Source: Flavobacterium sp. 123
GTDB lineage: Bacteria > Bacteroidota > Bacteroidia > Flavobacteriales > Flavobacteriaceae
Length of the DNA: 64,000 nt
NCBI RefSeq assembly: GCF_003634825.1
Contig: NZ_RBXD01000001.1
Span: 2,130,501-2,194,500 of the forward strand
Direction: 5' to 3'
Shown here: piece after piece, positions 36,378 through 45,347 of the stretch
Layout of the letters: the number at the start of each line of letters is the position of its first letter
Position numbering within the stretch: position 1 is the first letter of the stretch
Made by a program: the position numbers and the translations under genes
The notes under the pieces: model-generated
What the model was told of the DNA's origin: nothing
Databases searched by the model: none
What the model saw: the letters and a program-made list of their open reading frames with translations, nothing else

Positions 36378-37553
36378 ATGAATTATATACTTTTTGACGG
36401 CCCATCCAGAAATGCATTATTACCTTTCACTTTCACGCGCCCAGTAGCTGATATTCTTATTGGGATTATGACCATTCGTCAAAAATGGGAAATGCGTTTA
36501 GGTTCTACCACAACTACATTAACAGAAGAATATTTGTCAGATAAATTTCCAATGGTTGAATTAGAGCAAAATGTAATGATTAATGCGTCATTTCTGCCTA
36601 ATGATATATTAGTGGAAATGGTGAGTAATTTAGAGCCTAATCAAGCTATTTTTAAAGGAGATGAAGTAATTGCTTTTTACACCAATGAGGAACAGGAAGA
36701 AGTAGATTTTGACACCTACGAAATTTTAGAATATGATGAAGATTGTATTACAGTGAAGAATACTTGGGATATTTTTTCTAAAAATGATTTGGCTATTCGA
36801 GAAGATTTTGAATTTTTGACAGAAGGTAGAAAATCACAGCCGATTCCAAAAAGTGTGAATGTAATTGCCCCTGAAAATATTTTTATAGAAGAAGGAGCTA
36901 AATTAGAATTTGTTACTTTGAATGGAGCTTCAGGGCCTATTTATATTGGTAAAAATACCGAAATAATGGAAGGTAGTTTAATTAGAGGCCCTTTTGCATT
37001 ATGTGACAATGCGTCTGTAAAAATGGGTGCTAAAATATATGGAGCTACAACTGTTGGGGCACATTCTAGAGTAGGTGGCGAAATAAATAATGCGGTCTTA
37101 TTTGCGTATTCTAATAAAGGTCACGATGGTTTTTTAGGAAACTCAGTACTTGGTGAATGGTGTAATATTGGCGCAGATAGCAACAATTCGAATTTGAAAA
37201 ATAATTATGAAGAAGTGCGATTGTGGAGTTATGAAACCGAAGGTTTTGCTAAAACTGGATTGCAGTTTTGTGGGCTGATGATGGGAGATCATAGTAAATG
37301 TGGAATAAATACTATGTTCAATACAGGAACTGTTGTGGGAGTTAGTGCTAATATTTTTGGTAGTGGATTTCCTCGAAATTTTGTACCGAGTTTTTCTTGG
37401 GGTGGCGCTTCTGGATTTACTACATACATAACTAAAAAAGCTTTTGAAACAGCTAGATTGGTGATGAGCCGAAGAGGAGTTGAATTTGACGAAAAAGAAG
37501 CGGCTATTTTAGAACATGTTTTTGAAGAGACTAAAAAGTGGAGAAAGGAATAA
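36378..37553 (+). CDS. GlmU-family protein (nucleotidyltransferase-like plus left-handed beta-helix)
   Basis: A 391-aa protein beginning MNYILFDGPSRNALLPFTFTRP, a Bacteroidota-specific variant of the sugar-nucleotidyltransferase fold that lacks the usual LAAGxGTRM loop. Hexapeptide-repeat turns of a left-handed beta-helix (about 185-340: GAKIYGATTVGAHSRVGGE and so on) form the acyltransferase-like half. It resembles the two-domain order of GlmU, but the altered nucleotide loop leaves activity uncertain. A terminator follows. Confidence 0.82.
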   Translation: MNYILFDGPSRNALLPFTFTRPVADILIGIMTIRQKWEMRLGSTTTTLTEEYLSDKFPMVELEQNVMINASFLPNDILVEMVSNLEPNQAIFKGDEVIAFYTNEEQEEVDFDTYEILEYDEDCITVKNTWDIFSKNDLAIREDFEFLTEGRKSQPIPKSVNVIAPENIFIEEGAKLEFVTLNGASGPIYIGKNTEIMEGSLIRGPFALCDNASVKMGAKIYGATTVGAHSRVGGEINNAVLFAYSNKGHDGFLGNSVLGEWCNIGADSNNSNLKNNYEEVRLWSYETEGFAKTGLQFCGLMMGDHSKCGINTMFNTGTVVGVSANIFGSGFPRNFVPSFSWGGASGFTTYITKKAFETARLVMSRRGVEFDEKEAAILEHVFEETKKWRKE

Positions 37554-37573
37554 CTTCAGAATTGCAATAAACT

Positions 37574-37616
37574 AAAAAATGCTTGTTTAAAATTTAATTG
37601 AAACAAGCATTTTTTT
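37574..37616. terminator. Bidirectional terminator
   Basis: Stem AAAAAATGCTTGTTT with its perfect complement and a 12-nt loop, with T-runs on both strands. It lies between the convergent GlmU-family and Kelch-protein genes. Confidence 0.85.
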
Positions 37617-37626
37617 ATTAGATGTG

Positions 37627-39009
37627 TTATTTTATTTTAATAAAAGAATTGTCTAATTTGATTTCTTTAATTCTTTTGTCATTTGGGTTTTTACGATTTA
37701 TTAGTAATTCTTTTTCAGCGATATTCGTTATTAATGAAAGTTTCGAAAGTAATGTTGACATTGATAATTCTCTCCTTTTTACTATCGCTCCAAAACTTTC
37801 TTTTTGGTCAGAATTTTCAAATAATTGGTTCAGTTCATTTAGGGATATAAATCGCGAGGTGTTTTTAATTAGATAAACTAAAATGCGCAGTTCTGGATCT
37901 GCTAAAGTATCAATAGATTTACCTTTGTAATAGAGCGTGTTCGTGTTTGTTTTGTATATAATTCCATTGAAAGGTTTCAAATCATTTTTCTTATACTTCA
38001 CTAAGTACATTGCAAGTAATACTATTACGACTAGAAATAAAAAGCTAAAACCAAATGATGCTACATTTATATCCTCATAAAAAGGAACTAAAAATTGAGT
38101 TTCATAAATGGGCTCCCCTAAAAAAGAATTTAATTTGGTTTTGAATAGTTTGTATTTTCCATTCGAACCCCATGTAACGCAAACCATTTCTTTGTTATGA
38201 TTGTCATAATAAATCTGAGTGGGTTTGATTAGGATTTTTTCAGTGTATTTTTTTAATGTGTTTTTTTCAATATCTATTTCATAAACTTTATTGTACTCAT
38301 CAGTTGAAATTAAATACAATTTGTTGTTTGCAGAAAAATGGATATAAGTGTTTTCTCCTAATAAGTTCAAATTACTGCTACCCATTCTGTGCCACTGCAT
38401 AGTAGGTAAGTGTAATCTCCAAACGACATTGTCACATTTTTTGAAATTGGGAAAATTATCTGGGTCATCTTCATCCCCACCAAAAACATATAAATTTTCA
38501 TGTTCAAGATGGCTGTAGAATCTACTTCTAGGACTAGGGATTTTATTTCCAAAAGTTTGTACTTGAATCCAATCCTTATTTTTTAAATCATATTTTGTGA
38601 GGATGTTTTTGTAAGTAAACATACCGTATCCGCCAAAAAAATAGATTTCTCCTTTGTAAACAAAAGTTGCTGCTCCAATTTGGTTCTCGAACAATTTAGA
38701 GTTGTTGATTTTTAGTATTGAATCGTTACGATATTCTAAAACAGGGCCGCTGCCGTCGTGAACTAGATAGTTTTTGCCTTTTATTTCAAAATTTTTATAA
38801 TGCCATAGCTTATCTGGGTAGTCTGTATGATGATAGGTTTCTTTTTTTAAAGGATTTCCTGTGTATAGAATAGAGTCTTTAATAATTAAAACGGGTAATT
38901 TAGTTTTGTAATCTTGAAATAAGATGCAATTTTCGTCAAATTCAATATTTTGAGCTTCTATTCCTGTGATGAATAAGAAGAATATGAAAATAAAGAAATA
39001 TCGATTCAT
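37627..39009 (-). CDS. Kelch-repeat membrane protein with C-terminal winged-helix-like domain
   Basis: A 460-aa protein. Residues 1-19 are a signal peptide (ending IEAQ). Several Kelch-type blades follow in about 40-310 (FVYKGEIYFFGGYG and HENLYVFGGDEDDP are clear GG-bearing strands). One transmembrane helix lies at about 320-342. A cytoplasmic C-terminus (about 365-460) has LADPELRILVYLIKNTSRFISLNELNQLF, which reads like a winged-helix/OmpR-like DNA-binding region. The extracytoplasmic sensor, single helix and DNA-binding tail would make a one-component membrane regulator with the polarity opposite to ToxR. The DNA-binding call is an inference from pattern. Confidence 0.7.
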   Translation of the reverse strand: MNRYFFIFIFFLFITGIEAQNIEFDENCILFQDYKTKLPVLIIKDSILYTGNPLKKETYHHTDYPDKLWHYKNFEIKGKNYLVHDGSGPVLEYRNDSILKINNSKLFENQIGAATFVYKGEIYFFGGYGMFTYKNILTKYDLKNKDWIQVQTFGNKIPSPRSRFYSHLEHENLYVFGGDEDDPDNFPNFKKCDNVVWRLHLPTMQWHRMGSSNLNLLGENTYIHFSANNKLYLISTDEYNKVYEIDIEKNTLKKYTEKILIKPTQIYYDNHNKEMVCVTWGSNGKYKLFKTKLNSFLGEPIYETQFLVPFYEDINVASFGFSFLFLVVIVLLAMYLVKYKKNDLKPFNGIIYKTNTNTLYYKGKSIDTLADPELRILVYLIKNTSRFISLNELNQLFENSDQKESFGAIVKRRELSMSTLLSKLSLITNIAEKELLINRKNPNDKRIKEIKLDNSFIKIK

Positions 39010-39101
39010 GTTGGTTTTTTCCGTTTATAAATGTTTTGAGACTATTTAAATTTATAAAATTTCTCTAAGTCTGCAGAAGAGAGGGAAATCATTTTGTATT
39101 A

Positions 39102-39485
39102 TTAGATTTTTTCTTTGATGTTGTTGACTACATCAATAGTTTCGTACTTTAAGTTTTGAGAAATTCTTTTTTTGAAGATGTCACCATCTTTTAAAGCTAT
39201 ATTTAGTCCGTAACTTTGATAATTATTGCTAATAATAATTCCGATTACAACCATTGATAAAGGGATTAAAAGGATTATGCCTAATGGCAAATAAAACAAT
39301 GATAAAAACACAATTCCAATGGATATTGTAGCTAATAAAAAAACATAATTTGTTTTTTTATTGTTAACTGTAATATAAACTTTATCTATTTCAGAAAAGG
39401 AAATTTCTTTAAGTTCTTTTGATTTTAAACTTAACAGGATTCCATTTTCTGATACGCTAATTTTTTTAAATTTGTTTGTTGACAT
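39102..39485 (-). CDS. Small membrane protein, PH-like layout
   Basis: A 127-aa protein with an N-terminal beta-rich stretch (about 8-42), two adjacent transmembrane helices (about 46-66 and 68-86) and a short polar C-terminus. The strand-helix-helix-strand arrangement resembles bacterial PH-domain membrane proteins, but no family motif is certain. It shares direction with the two small genes to the right and the Kelch gene to the left. Confidence 0.6.
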   Translation of the reverse strand: MSTNKFKKISVSENGILLSLKSKELKEISFSEIDKVYITVNNKKTNYVFLLATISIGIVFLSLFYLPLGIILLIPLSMVVIGIIISNNYQSYGLNIALKDGDIFKKRISQNLKYETIDVVNNIKEKI

Positions 39486-39654
39486 GGTTTTTAATTTAAT
39501 AAGCGCAATTTTCTTCTGACCTAAAATGTATTATTTATATACAAATCAGTTTGCTGTTTTTTGGGACTTAAATTTTAAAATTTAGAAGGAATCTTTTGAT
39601 GAGCTAATCTGGTATTCTTTACTTAGCAACTAGGGGTGTTTGCTAAAGAATATT

Positions 39655-39846
39655 TTAAATATTATTTGTTTTACAGAATTTGTTAAGTTCTTTAAAAATT
39701 TCGTCAGGAATTGTTGTGTTCCTTCGCTTTAATTCTGAATATGCTATCAGTACTGAATTGACATCATATTGCTGCCAAAGTTCAATTACCGTAATCAAAT
39801 ATTTGTCGCTTACCTCTATAATTGTATCTATATGAATTTTTGCCAT
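39655..39846 (-). CDS. Small soluble protein of unknown function
   Basis: A 63-aa protein with mainly helical character and no signal peptide. No family is recognised. It starts 45 nt after the stop of an even smaller membrane-protein gene in the same direction, and TTAATTTTACT precedes it. Protein-like composition and context support it. Confidence 0.5.
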   Translation of the reverse strand: MAKIHIDTIIEVSDKYLITVIELWQQYDVNSVLIAYSELKRRNTTIPDEIFKELNKFCKTNNI

Positions 39847-39891
39847 CTTAATTAATTTTACTGTTGCTCCAATTCTTAAATATATCGTCTT

Positions 39892-40068
39892 CTATTTTTT
39901 TCTAATTTTTAAAATGACATATATGACACTAGCTGCGCCGATAAACAAAGCAAGTATTTCAATTCCTATTAATAAGTTAATGTTAATGCCAGTTTCTAAT
40001 GTAGAAGCTTGTATTTGCTGGTGTAAAACTAGTAGCATGGGGTGTTTTTTTTTTACGGTTTTCCTCAT
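39892..40068 (-). CDS. 58-aa single-span membrane protein
   Basis: The minus strand encodes MRKTVKKKHPMLLVLHQQIQ, then a transmembrane helix of about 21 residues (NLLIGIEILALFIGAASVIYV) that ends in a basic tail KIRKK. The positive-inside arrangement (basic residues on both sides of the helix) fits a small inner-membrane peptide. It is too short for many gene finders. It overlaps a spurious opposite-strand frame. The gap to the 63-aa gene downstream is 45 nt, so they may be one transcript. Confidence 0.55.
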   Translation of the reverse strand: MRKTVKKKHPMLLVLHQQIQASTLETGININLLIGIEILALFIGAASVIYVILKIRKK

Positions 40069-40588
40069 TTTTAAAAATATAGGAAAAATAAATTTTCTAT
40101 ATTTTGTGTTTATTCACAAGAGATTAATCTGTTGTTCTTTGCGCTATCTACTAATTTACAACAATTATTTTTTTTGTTTTTTTTAAATACACGAAACTAT
40201 ATTTTCGTGTATTTCTATATTTTTTAAAGTATTGATTATCAGTATTTTGATTTTTTGTTAAGATTTATTTTATTAATTATAACTGACTGTATCTTGTTTG
40301 TATTGCATATTAATTTTGCTGAAAACACTTAAAAACACAATAATTGAATCTGTTTTTTTGAAGAAAAAGAATGAATTTTTCAATAAGAGAATGTTTTGTT
40401 AGCATTTGAAACGGTTCTTTATTTTAGTTTTATTTAAGTTTTTTTTAAAATATTTTTTTTTAAAAAAACCTTTTAAATTTTTACAATTGCCCAATTCCTT
40501 ATTTAAACTATCTTTGCACCTTCAAAAAAAAGATTTCGTATTTTAAGAATAACTCTGATTTTTGAAGATTAAATTTTAAATAAAAACA
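40069..40588. other. 520-bp AT-rich intergenic region
   Basis: No ORF is supported here. It holds a perfect 12-bp inverted repeat, AAATACACGAAA with its complement and a 6-nt loop (40185-40214), which may be an operator or a weak terminator. It also holds the ABC-F promoter (40487-40516). The rest is homopolymer-rich sequence with no other structure that I can see. Confidence 0.6.
40487..40516 (+). promoter_or_regulatory. Promoter of the ABC-F gene
   Basis: TTG (40487-40489), a 19-bp spacer and TATCTTTG (40509-40516) match the Flavobacterium consensus exactly. The leader to the ATG is about 65 nt. Confidence 0.78.
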
Positions 40589-42223
40589 ATGATTACAGTT
40601 AACGACATATCAGTGCAATTTGGTGGAACGACACTTTTTAGCGAGGTTTCTTTTGCTATAAATGAAAATGATAAAATTGCCCTTATGGGTAAAAATGGAG
40701 CTGGTAAGTCAACGCTTCTTAAAATAATTGCAGGGCAAAGCAAACCATCAACAGGAAATATTTCAGCGCCAAAAGATGCTATTGTAGCTTATTTGCCACA
40801 GCATTTATTGACTACAGATGGCGCTACAGTTATGGAAGAGGCTTCAAAAGCTTTTGGAGAAATTTTCAAAATGAAAGCTGAAATTGATGAAATCAACGAG
40901 CAATTAACCATTCGTACAGATTATGAAAGTGATGAGTACATGAAATTGATTGAAAGAGTTTCGGACTTAAGCGAGAAATTTTATGCTATTGAAGAAGTAA
41001 ATTATGAAGCTGAAGTAGAAAAAATTTTAGTTGGATTAGGGTTTGTACGAGAAGATTTTTCACGTCAAACTTCAGAGTTTTCAGGGGGATGGAGAATGCG
41101 AATTGAATTAGCTAAAATCCTTTTGCAAAAACCAGATTTAATTTTGTTAGATGAGCCTACAAACCACATGGATATTGAAAGTATTCAATGGTTAGAAGAT
41201 TTCTTGATTAATTCAGCTAAAGCTGTTGTGGTAATTTCGCATGATAGAGCTTTTGTGGATAATATTACAAACCGTACTATTGAGGTAACAATGGGGCGTA
41301 TTTATGATTATAAAGCTAAATATTCTCATTATTTAGAACTTAGAAAAGATCGTCGTGTTCACCAACAAAAAGCCTATGATGAACAGCAAAAAATGATTGC
41401 TGATAATCAAACTTTTATTGATCGTTTTAAAGGAACTTTTTCTAAAACTGATGCGGTTCAATCAAGGGTAAAAATGCTGGAAAAACTTGTTTTAGTTCAA
41501 GTGGATGAAGTGGATACGTCAGCATTAAAATTGAAATTCCCACCGGCAGTTCGTTCTGGTCAATATCCAGTTGTTGTCAAAGATTTAGAGAAATCTTATG
41601 GGGATAAATTAATTTTTAAAGATGCCAATATTGTAATTGAACGTGGTGATAAAGTAGCTTTTGTGGGTAAGAATGGTGAAGGTAAATCTACGATGATTAA
41701 AGCCATAATGAAAGAAATCGAAATTAATGGTGGTTCTGTAGAAGTTGGTCATAATGCACAAATTGGTTATTTTGCTCAAAATCAAGCTTCTTTGTTAGAT
41801 GAAAATGCTACTATTTTTGAAACAATCGATGGAATTGCGGTAGGAGAAATTAGAACACAAATTAAAAATATTCTTGGAGCATTTATGTTTCATGGTGATG
41901 ATATTACAAAGAAAGTAAAAGTGCTTTCAGGTGGTGAAAAAACGCGTTTAGCAATGATTAAATTGTTGTTAGAGCCAGTAAATCTGTTGATTCTAGATGA
42001 ACCTTCCAACCATTTAGACATGAAAACTAAAGATATTATTAAAGATGCGCTTCGTGATTTTGATGGGACTCTGATATTAGTATCTCATGATCGTGATTTC
42101 TTAGATGGATTGGCTACTAAAGTTTTTGAATTTGGTAACAAAAGAGTAAAAGAACATTTTGAAGATATTACCGGTTTCTTAGCACATAAGAAAATGGAAA
42201 ACTTACGAGAGATTGAAAAATAA
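40589..42223 (+). CDS. ABC-F family ATPase (ribosome-associated)
   Basis: A 544-aa protein with two ABC ATPase domains and no membrane segment. The first has Walker A GKNGAGKST (about 34-42) and Walker B LILLDEPTNHMD. The second has GKNGEGKST (about 363-371) and LLILDEPSNHLD. The interdomain linker (about 240-320) is the long helical arm that ABC-F proteins put into the ribosomal E site. EttA, Uup, YbiT and resistance factors share this plan. The sequence alone does not place it. The bulk is closest to the YbiT/Uup-like housekeeping type. A strong terminator follows. Confidence 0.9.
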   Translation: MITVNDISVQFGGTTLFSEVSFAINENDKIALMGKNGAGKSTLLKIIAGQSKPSTGNISAPKDAIVAYLPQHLLTTDGATVMEEASKAFGEIFKMKAEIDEINEQLTIRTDYESDEYMKLIERVSDLSEKFYAIEEVNYEAEVEKILVGLGFVREDFSRQTSEFSGGWRMRIELAKILLQKPDLILLDEPTNHMDIESIQWLEDFLINSAKAVVVISHDRAFVDNITNRTIEVTMGRIYDYKAKYSHYLELRKDRRVHQQKAYDEQQKMIADNQTFIDRFKGTFSKTDAVQSRVKMLEKLVLVQVDEVDTSALKLKFPPAVRSGQYPVVVKDLEKSYGDKLIFKDANIVIERGDKVAFVGKNGEGKSTMIKAIMKEIEINGGSVEVGHNAQIGYFAQNQASLLDENATIFETIDGIAVGEIRTQIKNILGAFMFHGDDITKKVKVLSGGEKTRLAMIKLLLEPVNLLILDEPSNHLDMKTKDIIKDALRDFDGTLILVSHDRDFLDGLATKVFEFGNKRVKEHFEDITGFLAHKKMENLREIEK

Positions 42224-42241
42224 TTTCGAAATATATTATAT

Positions 42242-42279
42242 AAAAAAAGAGGTTGTTCATGTGAACAACCTCTTTTTTT
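42242..42279. terminator. Bidirectional terminator
   Basis: Long perfect stem AAAAAAAGAGGTTGTTCA with its complement and a tiny TG loop. It separates the ABC-F gene from the leftward GNAT gene, whose stop codon overlaps its 3' end. Confidence 0.88.
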
Positions 42280-42580
42280 ATAATCTAATTCCTGGGGGAA
42301 GTAATTCTTTATAAACAGGATTCTTTTTAAAAAAGATTACTATTTTCGGGAGAATAGGAACAACTTTTAATTTTCTTTCAATGGCTATTTCCATGATTTT
42401 CTTTAAGAAATTAGAGATGAATTCTTCGTCATCAAAGGAATCTGGTACGTTGATTTTTGTTAAAAATATTTTTTTCTCTTGAAAGGAATATTCCACAGAA
42501 ACTAAGCCTTTTTCAACTATCGTTTCGAACTGCCTTGTAAATGTATTGTCTTTAATTTCCATAGTGATTGTTGCTTCCAT
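42278..42580 (-). CDS. YjdJ-type (Gcn5-like) N-acetyltransferase, small
   Basis: A 100-aa protein. The start at 42580 (MEATITMEIKDNTFTRQFET) was preferred to one 28 codons upstream, because it fits the ~90-aa YjdJ/GNAT-like family and avoids overlap with the pirin stop. The order of short beta strands, FDDEEFISNFLKKIMEIAIE helix and LKVVPILPKIVIFFKKNPVY matches that family. The substrate is unknown. It lies 7 nt downstream of the pirin gene. Confidence 0.75.
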   Translation of the reverse strand: MEATITMEIKDNTFTRQFETIVEKGLVSVEYSFQEKKIFLTKINVPDSFDDEEFISNFLKKIMEIAIERKLKVVPILPKIVIFFKKNPVYKELLPPGIRL

Positions 42581-42587
42581 ATATCTA

Positions 42588-43307
42588 CTAGTGACCCATT
42601 GGTACCTCGACCAAAAGTATTTTTGATTTAGTGTTAATTTTGATTTCAAATTCATCAAAATCAATAATTTCCATTGCGTCTCTTGGGTTTAAAATTTGAT
42701 TATCGACGGTAATTTGTCCTTCAATCAAAAATAGAAAAACACCATTTTTAGAAATTTTTGCCTTGTAGGTTGTGTTGCTACCGCTTTCGAAAATTCCTAA
42801 ACTAAAAAAAGTTTTTTGGTATACCCAAAGCGCATTCCCGTCATTATGTTCTTTTGGAGAAACAACATTTACAAAGGTATTGATTTGATTTTCAATATCA
42901 AATGATTTCTGGTCGTATCTTGGTTGGACGTTTTCGCGATCTGGAAAAACCCATAATTGCAATGTCTTTGCTTGTTCGGTTTGACTAGCATTCATCTCTG
43001 AATGTTCAATTCCTGTTCCTGCACTCATAACTTGGACTTCCCCAAAACGAATTATTCCTTCGTTTCCCATGCTGTCTTTATGCTTCAATCCTCCTTCAAG
43101 TGGAATGGTTATAATTTCCATATTAGCATGTGGATGTGTGCCAAAACCTGTTCCGCCAGCTATTGTATCGTCATTTAAAACGCGTAGCATTCCAAATTGA
43201 ATTCTCTCAGGATTGAAATAATTTCCAAACGAAAAGGAAAAATTAGCTTTTAGCCAGCCAAAATCGCTTTTACCTCTTGAACTGGATTTAAATACTTTTG
43301 TAGTCAT
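42588..43307 (-). CDS. Pirin family protein
   Basis: A 239-aa bicupin. The N-terminal cupin carries the metal-binding signature GFGTHPHANMEIITIP and GTGIEHSEMN, in which His and Glu residues bind iron. The C-terminal cupin is more degenerate. In bacteria such proteins act as quercetinase-like dioxygenases or regulators. The specific reaction is not inferable. It is followed 7 nt later by the small acetyltransferase. Confidence 0.92.
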   Translation of the reverse strand: MTTKVFKSSSRGKSDFGWLKANFSFSFGNYFNPERIQFGMLRVLNDDTIAGGTGFGTHPHANMEIITIPLEGGLKHKDSMGNEGIIRFGEVQVMSAGTGIEHSEMNASQTEQAKTLQLWVFPDRENVQPRYDQKSFDIENQINTFVNVVSPKEHNDGNALWVYQKTFFSLGIFESGSNTTYKAKISKNGVFLFLIEGQITVDNQILNPRDAMEIIDFDEFEIKINTKSKILLVEVPMGH

Positions 43308-43420
43308 AATTTATTGCTAATATAAAGGATGTTATTAGACAGGTTTCAATAAAAAAATTAATTTTATGCAAAATTCGGAATAATAATTCGGAATGCCGTT
43401 GTAAAATCGTTAAAACAATT

Positions 43421-44098
43421 ATGGATAAAATTGCTGTTTATTTGATGCCGGGCTTGGCGGCTAGTTCTGCTATTTTTGAACGAATTGAATTTCCTGTAGC
43501 TACTTTTGAAATTGTGTTGTTAGAATGGGAAATTCCTCTTTATAATGAGACTTTACCAGACTATGCAAAGAGAATTTCGGCTAAAATCACACACCCTAAT
43601 CCTGTTTTAATTGGAGTTTCTTTTGGAGGTATTTTAGTTCAGGAAATGGCTGCATTTGTTCAGGCAAGAAAAGTAATTATTATATCAAGTGTCAAAAGCA
43701 ATTTAGAATTTCCAAGACGAATGAAAATTGCCAAAACGACTAAAGCATATAAATTAATCCCAATGAGTTTGATTTTGAATTTAGAAAACTTAGCTAAATT
43801 TTCTTTCGGTGGAAAAATAAATCAGCGAATTAAATTATATGAAAAATACTTATCAGTACGTGATATTAAGTACTTAGAATGGGCGGTTGAAAAGGTAATT
43901 CTTTGGGACAGAACCGTAATTGATGAGCGTGTAATTCATTTACATGGGGATAATGATGATGTTTTTCCTATAAAATATATTCAGAAATGTATCGTTGTAA
44001 AAGGAGGAACTCATATTATGATACTGAGTAAATACAAATGGTTGAATGCTAATTTACCCAATATTATCTTGGGAACAAATACGAATATAGAATACTAA
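43421..44098 (+). CDS. Cytoplasmic alpha/beta hydrolase
   Basis: A 225-aa hydrolase-fold protein without a signal peptide. The nucleophile elbow is GVSFGG (about residues 65-70), the acid lies in HGDNDDVFP (about 182-190), and the histidine in KGGTHIM (about 199-205). The lid-like middle is helical. The substrate is unknown. It lies 4 nt before a lytic transglycosylase gene, so the two are probably co-transcribed. Confidence 0.83.
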   Translation: MDKIAVYLMPGLAASSAIFERIEFPVATFEIVLLEWEIPLYNETLPDYAKRISAKITHPNPVLIGVSFGGILVQEMAAFVQARKVIIISSVKSNLEFPRRMKIAKTTKAYKLIPMSLILNLENLAKFSFGGKINQRIKLYEKYLSVRDIKYLEWAVEKVILWDRTVIDERVIHLHGDNDDVFPIKYIQKCIVVKGGTHIMILSKYKWLNANLPNIILGTNTNIEY

Positions 44099-44102
44099 AA
44101 TC

Positions 44103-45005
44103 ATGCAAAATAAAAATAAAATCAAGAAGTTAACTTTTGTCTTTTTCCTCGTTTGTGTAAGTGGTCTGTTTATTTTTGCGACTAGTCCAGAAACGAATAA
44201 TGAAATTTCTAAAACAGTTGATTCAAATTATTTTCCAGTCAGTGTAGATTTTGCAGGAGAACAAACACCCCTGAAAATTTCGGATGTAAAAGAACGTTTT
44301 GACAGAGAATTATTAGTTAACGAAAATCTTCATGCGGCCACTATTTTGATCCTAAAAAGAGCAAAGCGTGCTTTTTCAATAATTGAACCCATATTGAAAA
44401 AAAATGGAGTGCCAGATGATTTTAAATATGTAGCGGTTATTGAAAGTGGTTTGGTTAATGTTGTTTCTCCGGCTGGAGCCAAAGGCATTTGGCAATTTAT
44501 GCCTGAAACTGCTAAAGAGAGAGGGCTTGAGGTTAATGAAAATGTTGATGAGCGGTATCATTTAGAAAAATCTACTCAAGCAGCTTGTGATTATTTTTTG
44601 AAAGCGAAAGAAAAATTTGGAAGTTGGACATTAGTTGCAGCCTCGTATAATGTGGGAGAAACAGGTTTGAAAAAACAAATGGATATTCAAAAAGTGACGG
44701 ACTATTATGATTTATTGCTCACAGAAGAAACATCACGATATGTGTTTAGAATTCTTGCTTTGAAAGAAATAATGAAAAATCCAGCTCAATATGGCTTTGT
44801 GATTACATCAGAGTCACAATATGAAATTCTGCCCATTAAGAAAATAGAAATAGACAGTTCTATTATTGACTTAGCGGGTTTTGCTAAAAGTCAAGGGATT
44901 AATTATAAAATTTTAAAAATTCATAATCCATGGCTGCGAGAAACTAAATTTGTTAATAGTGCAAATAAAAAGTACTTGTTAGATATTCCTTTGAAGGGAT
45001 ACTAA
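44103..45005 (+). CDS. Lytic transglycosylase (SLT domain, MltD-like)
   Basis: A 300-aa envelope protein with an N-terminal membrane/signal anchor (about 11-28). The SLT domain is at about 95-235. FKYVAVIESGLVNVVSPAGA contains the catalytic Glu, followed by KGIWQFMPETAKERGL and LVAASYNVGETGL, all hallmarks. It lacks the LysM repeats found in long MltD proteins; the final 60 residues are a shorter beta-rich segment. It cleaves peptidoglycan to 1,6-anhydro products. Confidence 0.9.
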   Translation: MQNKNKIKKLTFVFFLVCVSGLFIFATSPETNNEISKTVDSNYFPVSVDFAGEQTPLKISDVKERFDRELLVNENLHAATILILKRAKRAFSIIEPILKKNGVPDDFKYVAVIESGLVNVVSPAGAKGIWQFMPETAKERGLEVNENVDERYHLEKSTQAACDYFLKAKEKFGSWTLVAASYNVGETGLKKQMDIQKVTDYYDLLLTEETSRYVFRILALKEIMKNPAQYGFVITSESQYEILPIKKIEIDSSIIDLAGFAKSQGINYKILKIHNPWLRETKFVNSANKKYLLDIPLKGY

Positions 45006-45347
45006 GTTTTTAACAGTCTTGTATAGTTCTAGAAAATAGGGAACAAATTTTTAACCATATAAGACGTTTTAGGAAATGTAAAACAAACTGAAAAGATATC
45101 AGATATTCCTTTGAGGAAAGCTTTTTTGCTATCTTATATAGTTTAAGAAAATATAGAATTAGCAGAGAAAAAATATATTTTGGTTTACATTAAACTAAAA
45201 AGTACAAATGCTTAAAATGAACTTATATTCCTTAAGATGGTTTATTTGAAAATAGAAGCTAATTTTCTTTTTTCAAAATCAGGGTTGAACAAAATAAAAA
45301 AGGGTCAAATGTGTATCATTTGACCCTTTTTTTAATTTATTTATGAA
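45006..45347. other. 340-bp intergenic region with a degenerate tandem repeat
   Basis: No gene is seen. AGATATTCCTTTGA occurs at 44981 (inside the end of the transglycosylase gene) and again at 45101, exactly 120 nt later. It is followed in both cases by a related stretch ending AGTT(C/T)(T)AAGAAAATA-like text. The rest is AT-rich, and the bidirectional terminator 45296-45333 closes it. Confidence 0.6.
45296..45333. terminator. Bidirectional terminator
   Basis: Stem AAAAAAGGGTCAAATG with its perfect complement and a 5-nt loop. It serves the leftward TPR gene. Confidence 0.85.

Noticed and set aside
39914..40186. A 90-aa plus-strand frame
   Set aside because: It is antisense to the 58-aa membrane protein with convincing topology and ends in Phe/Tyr-rich low complexity.
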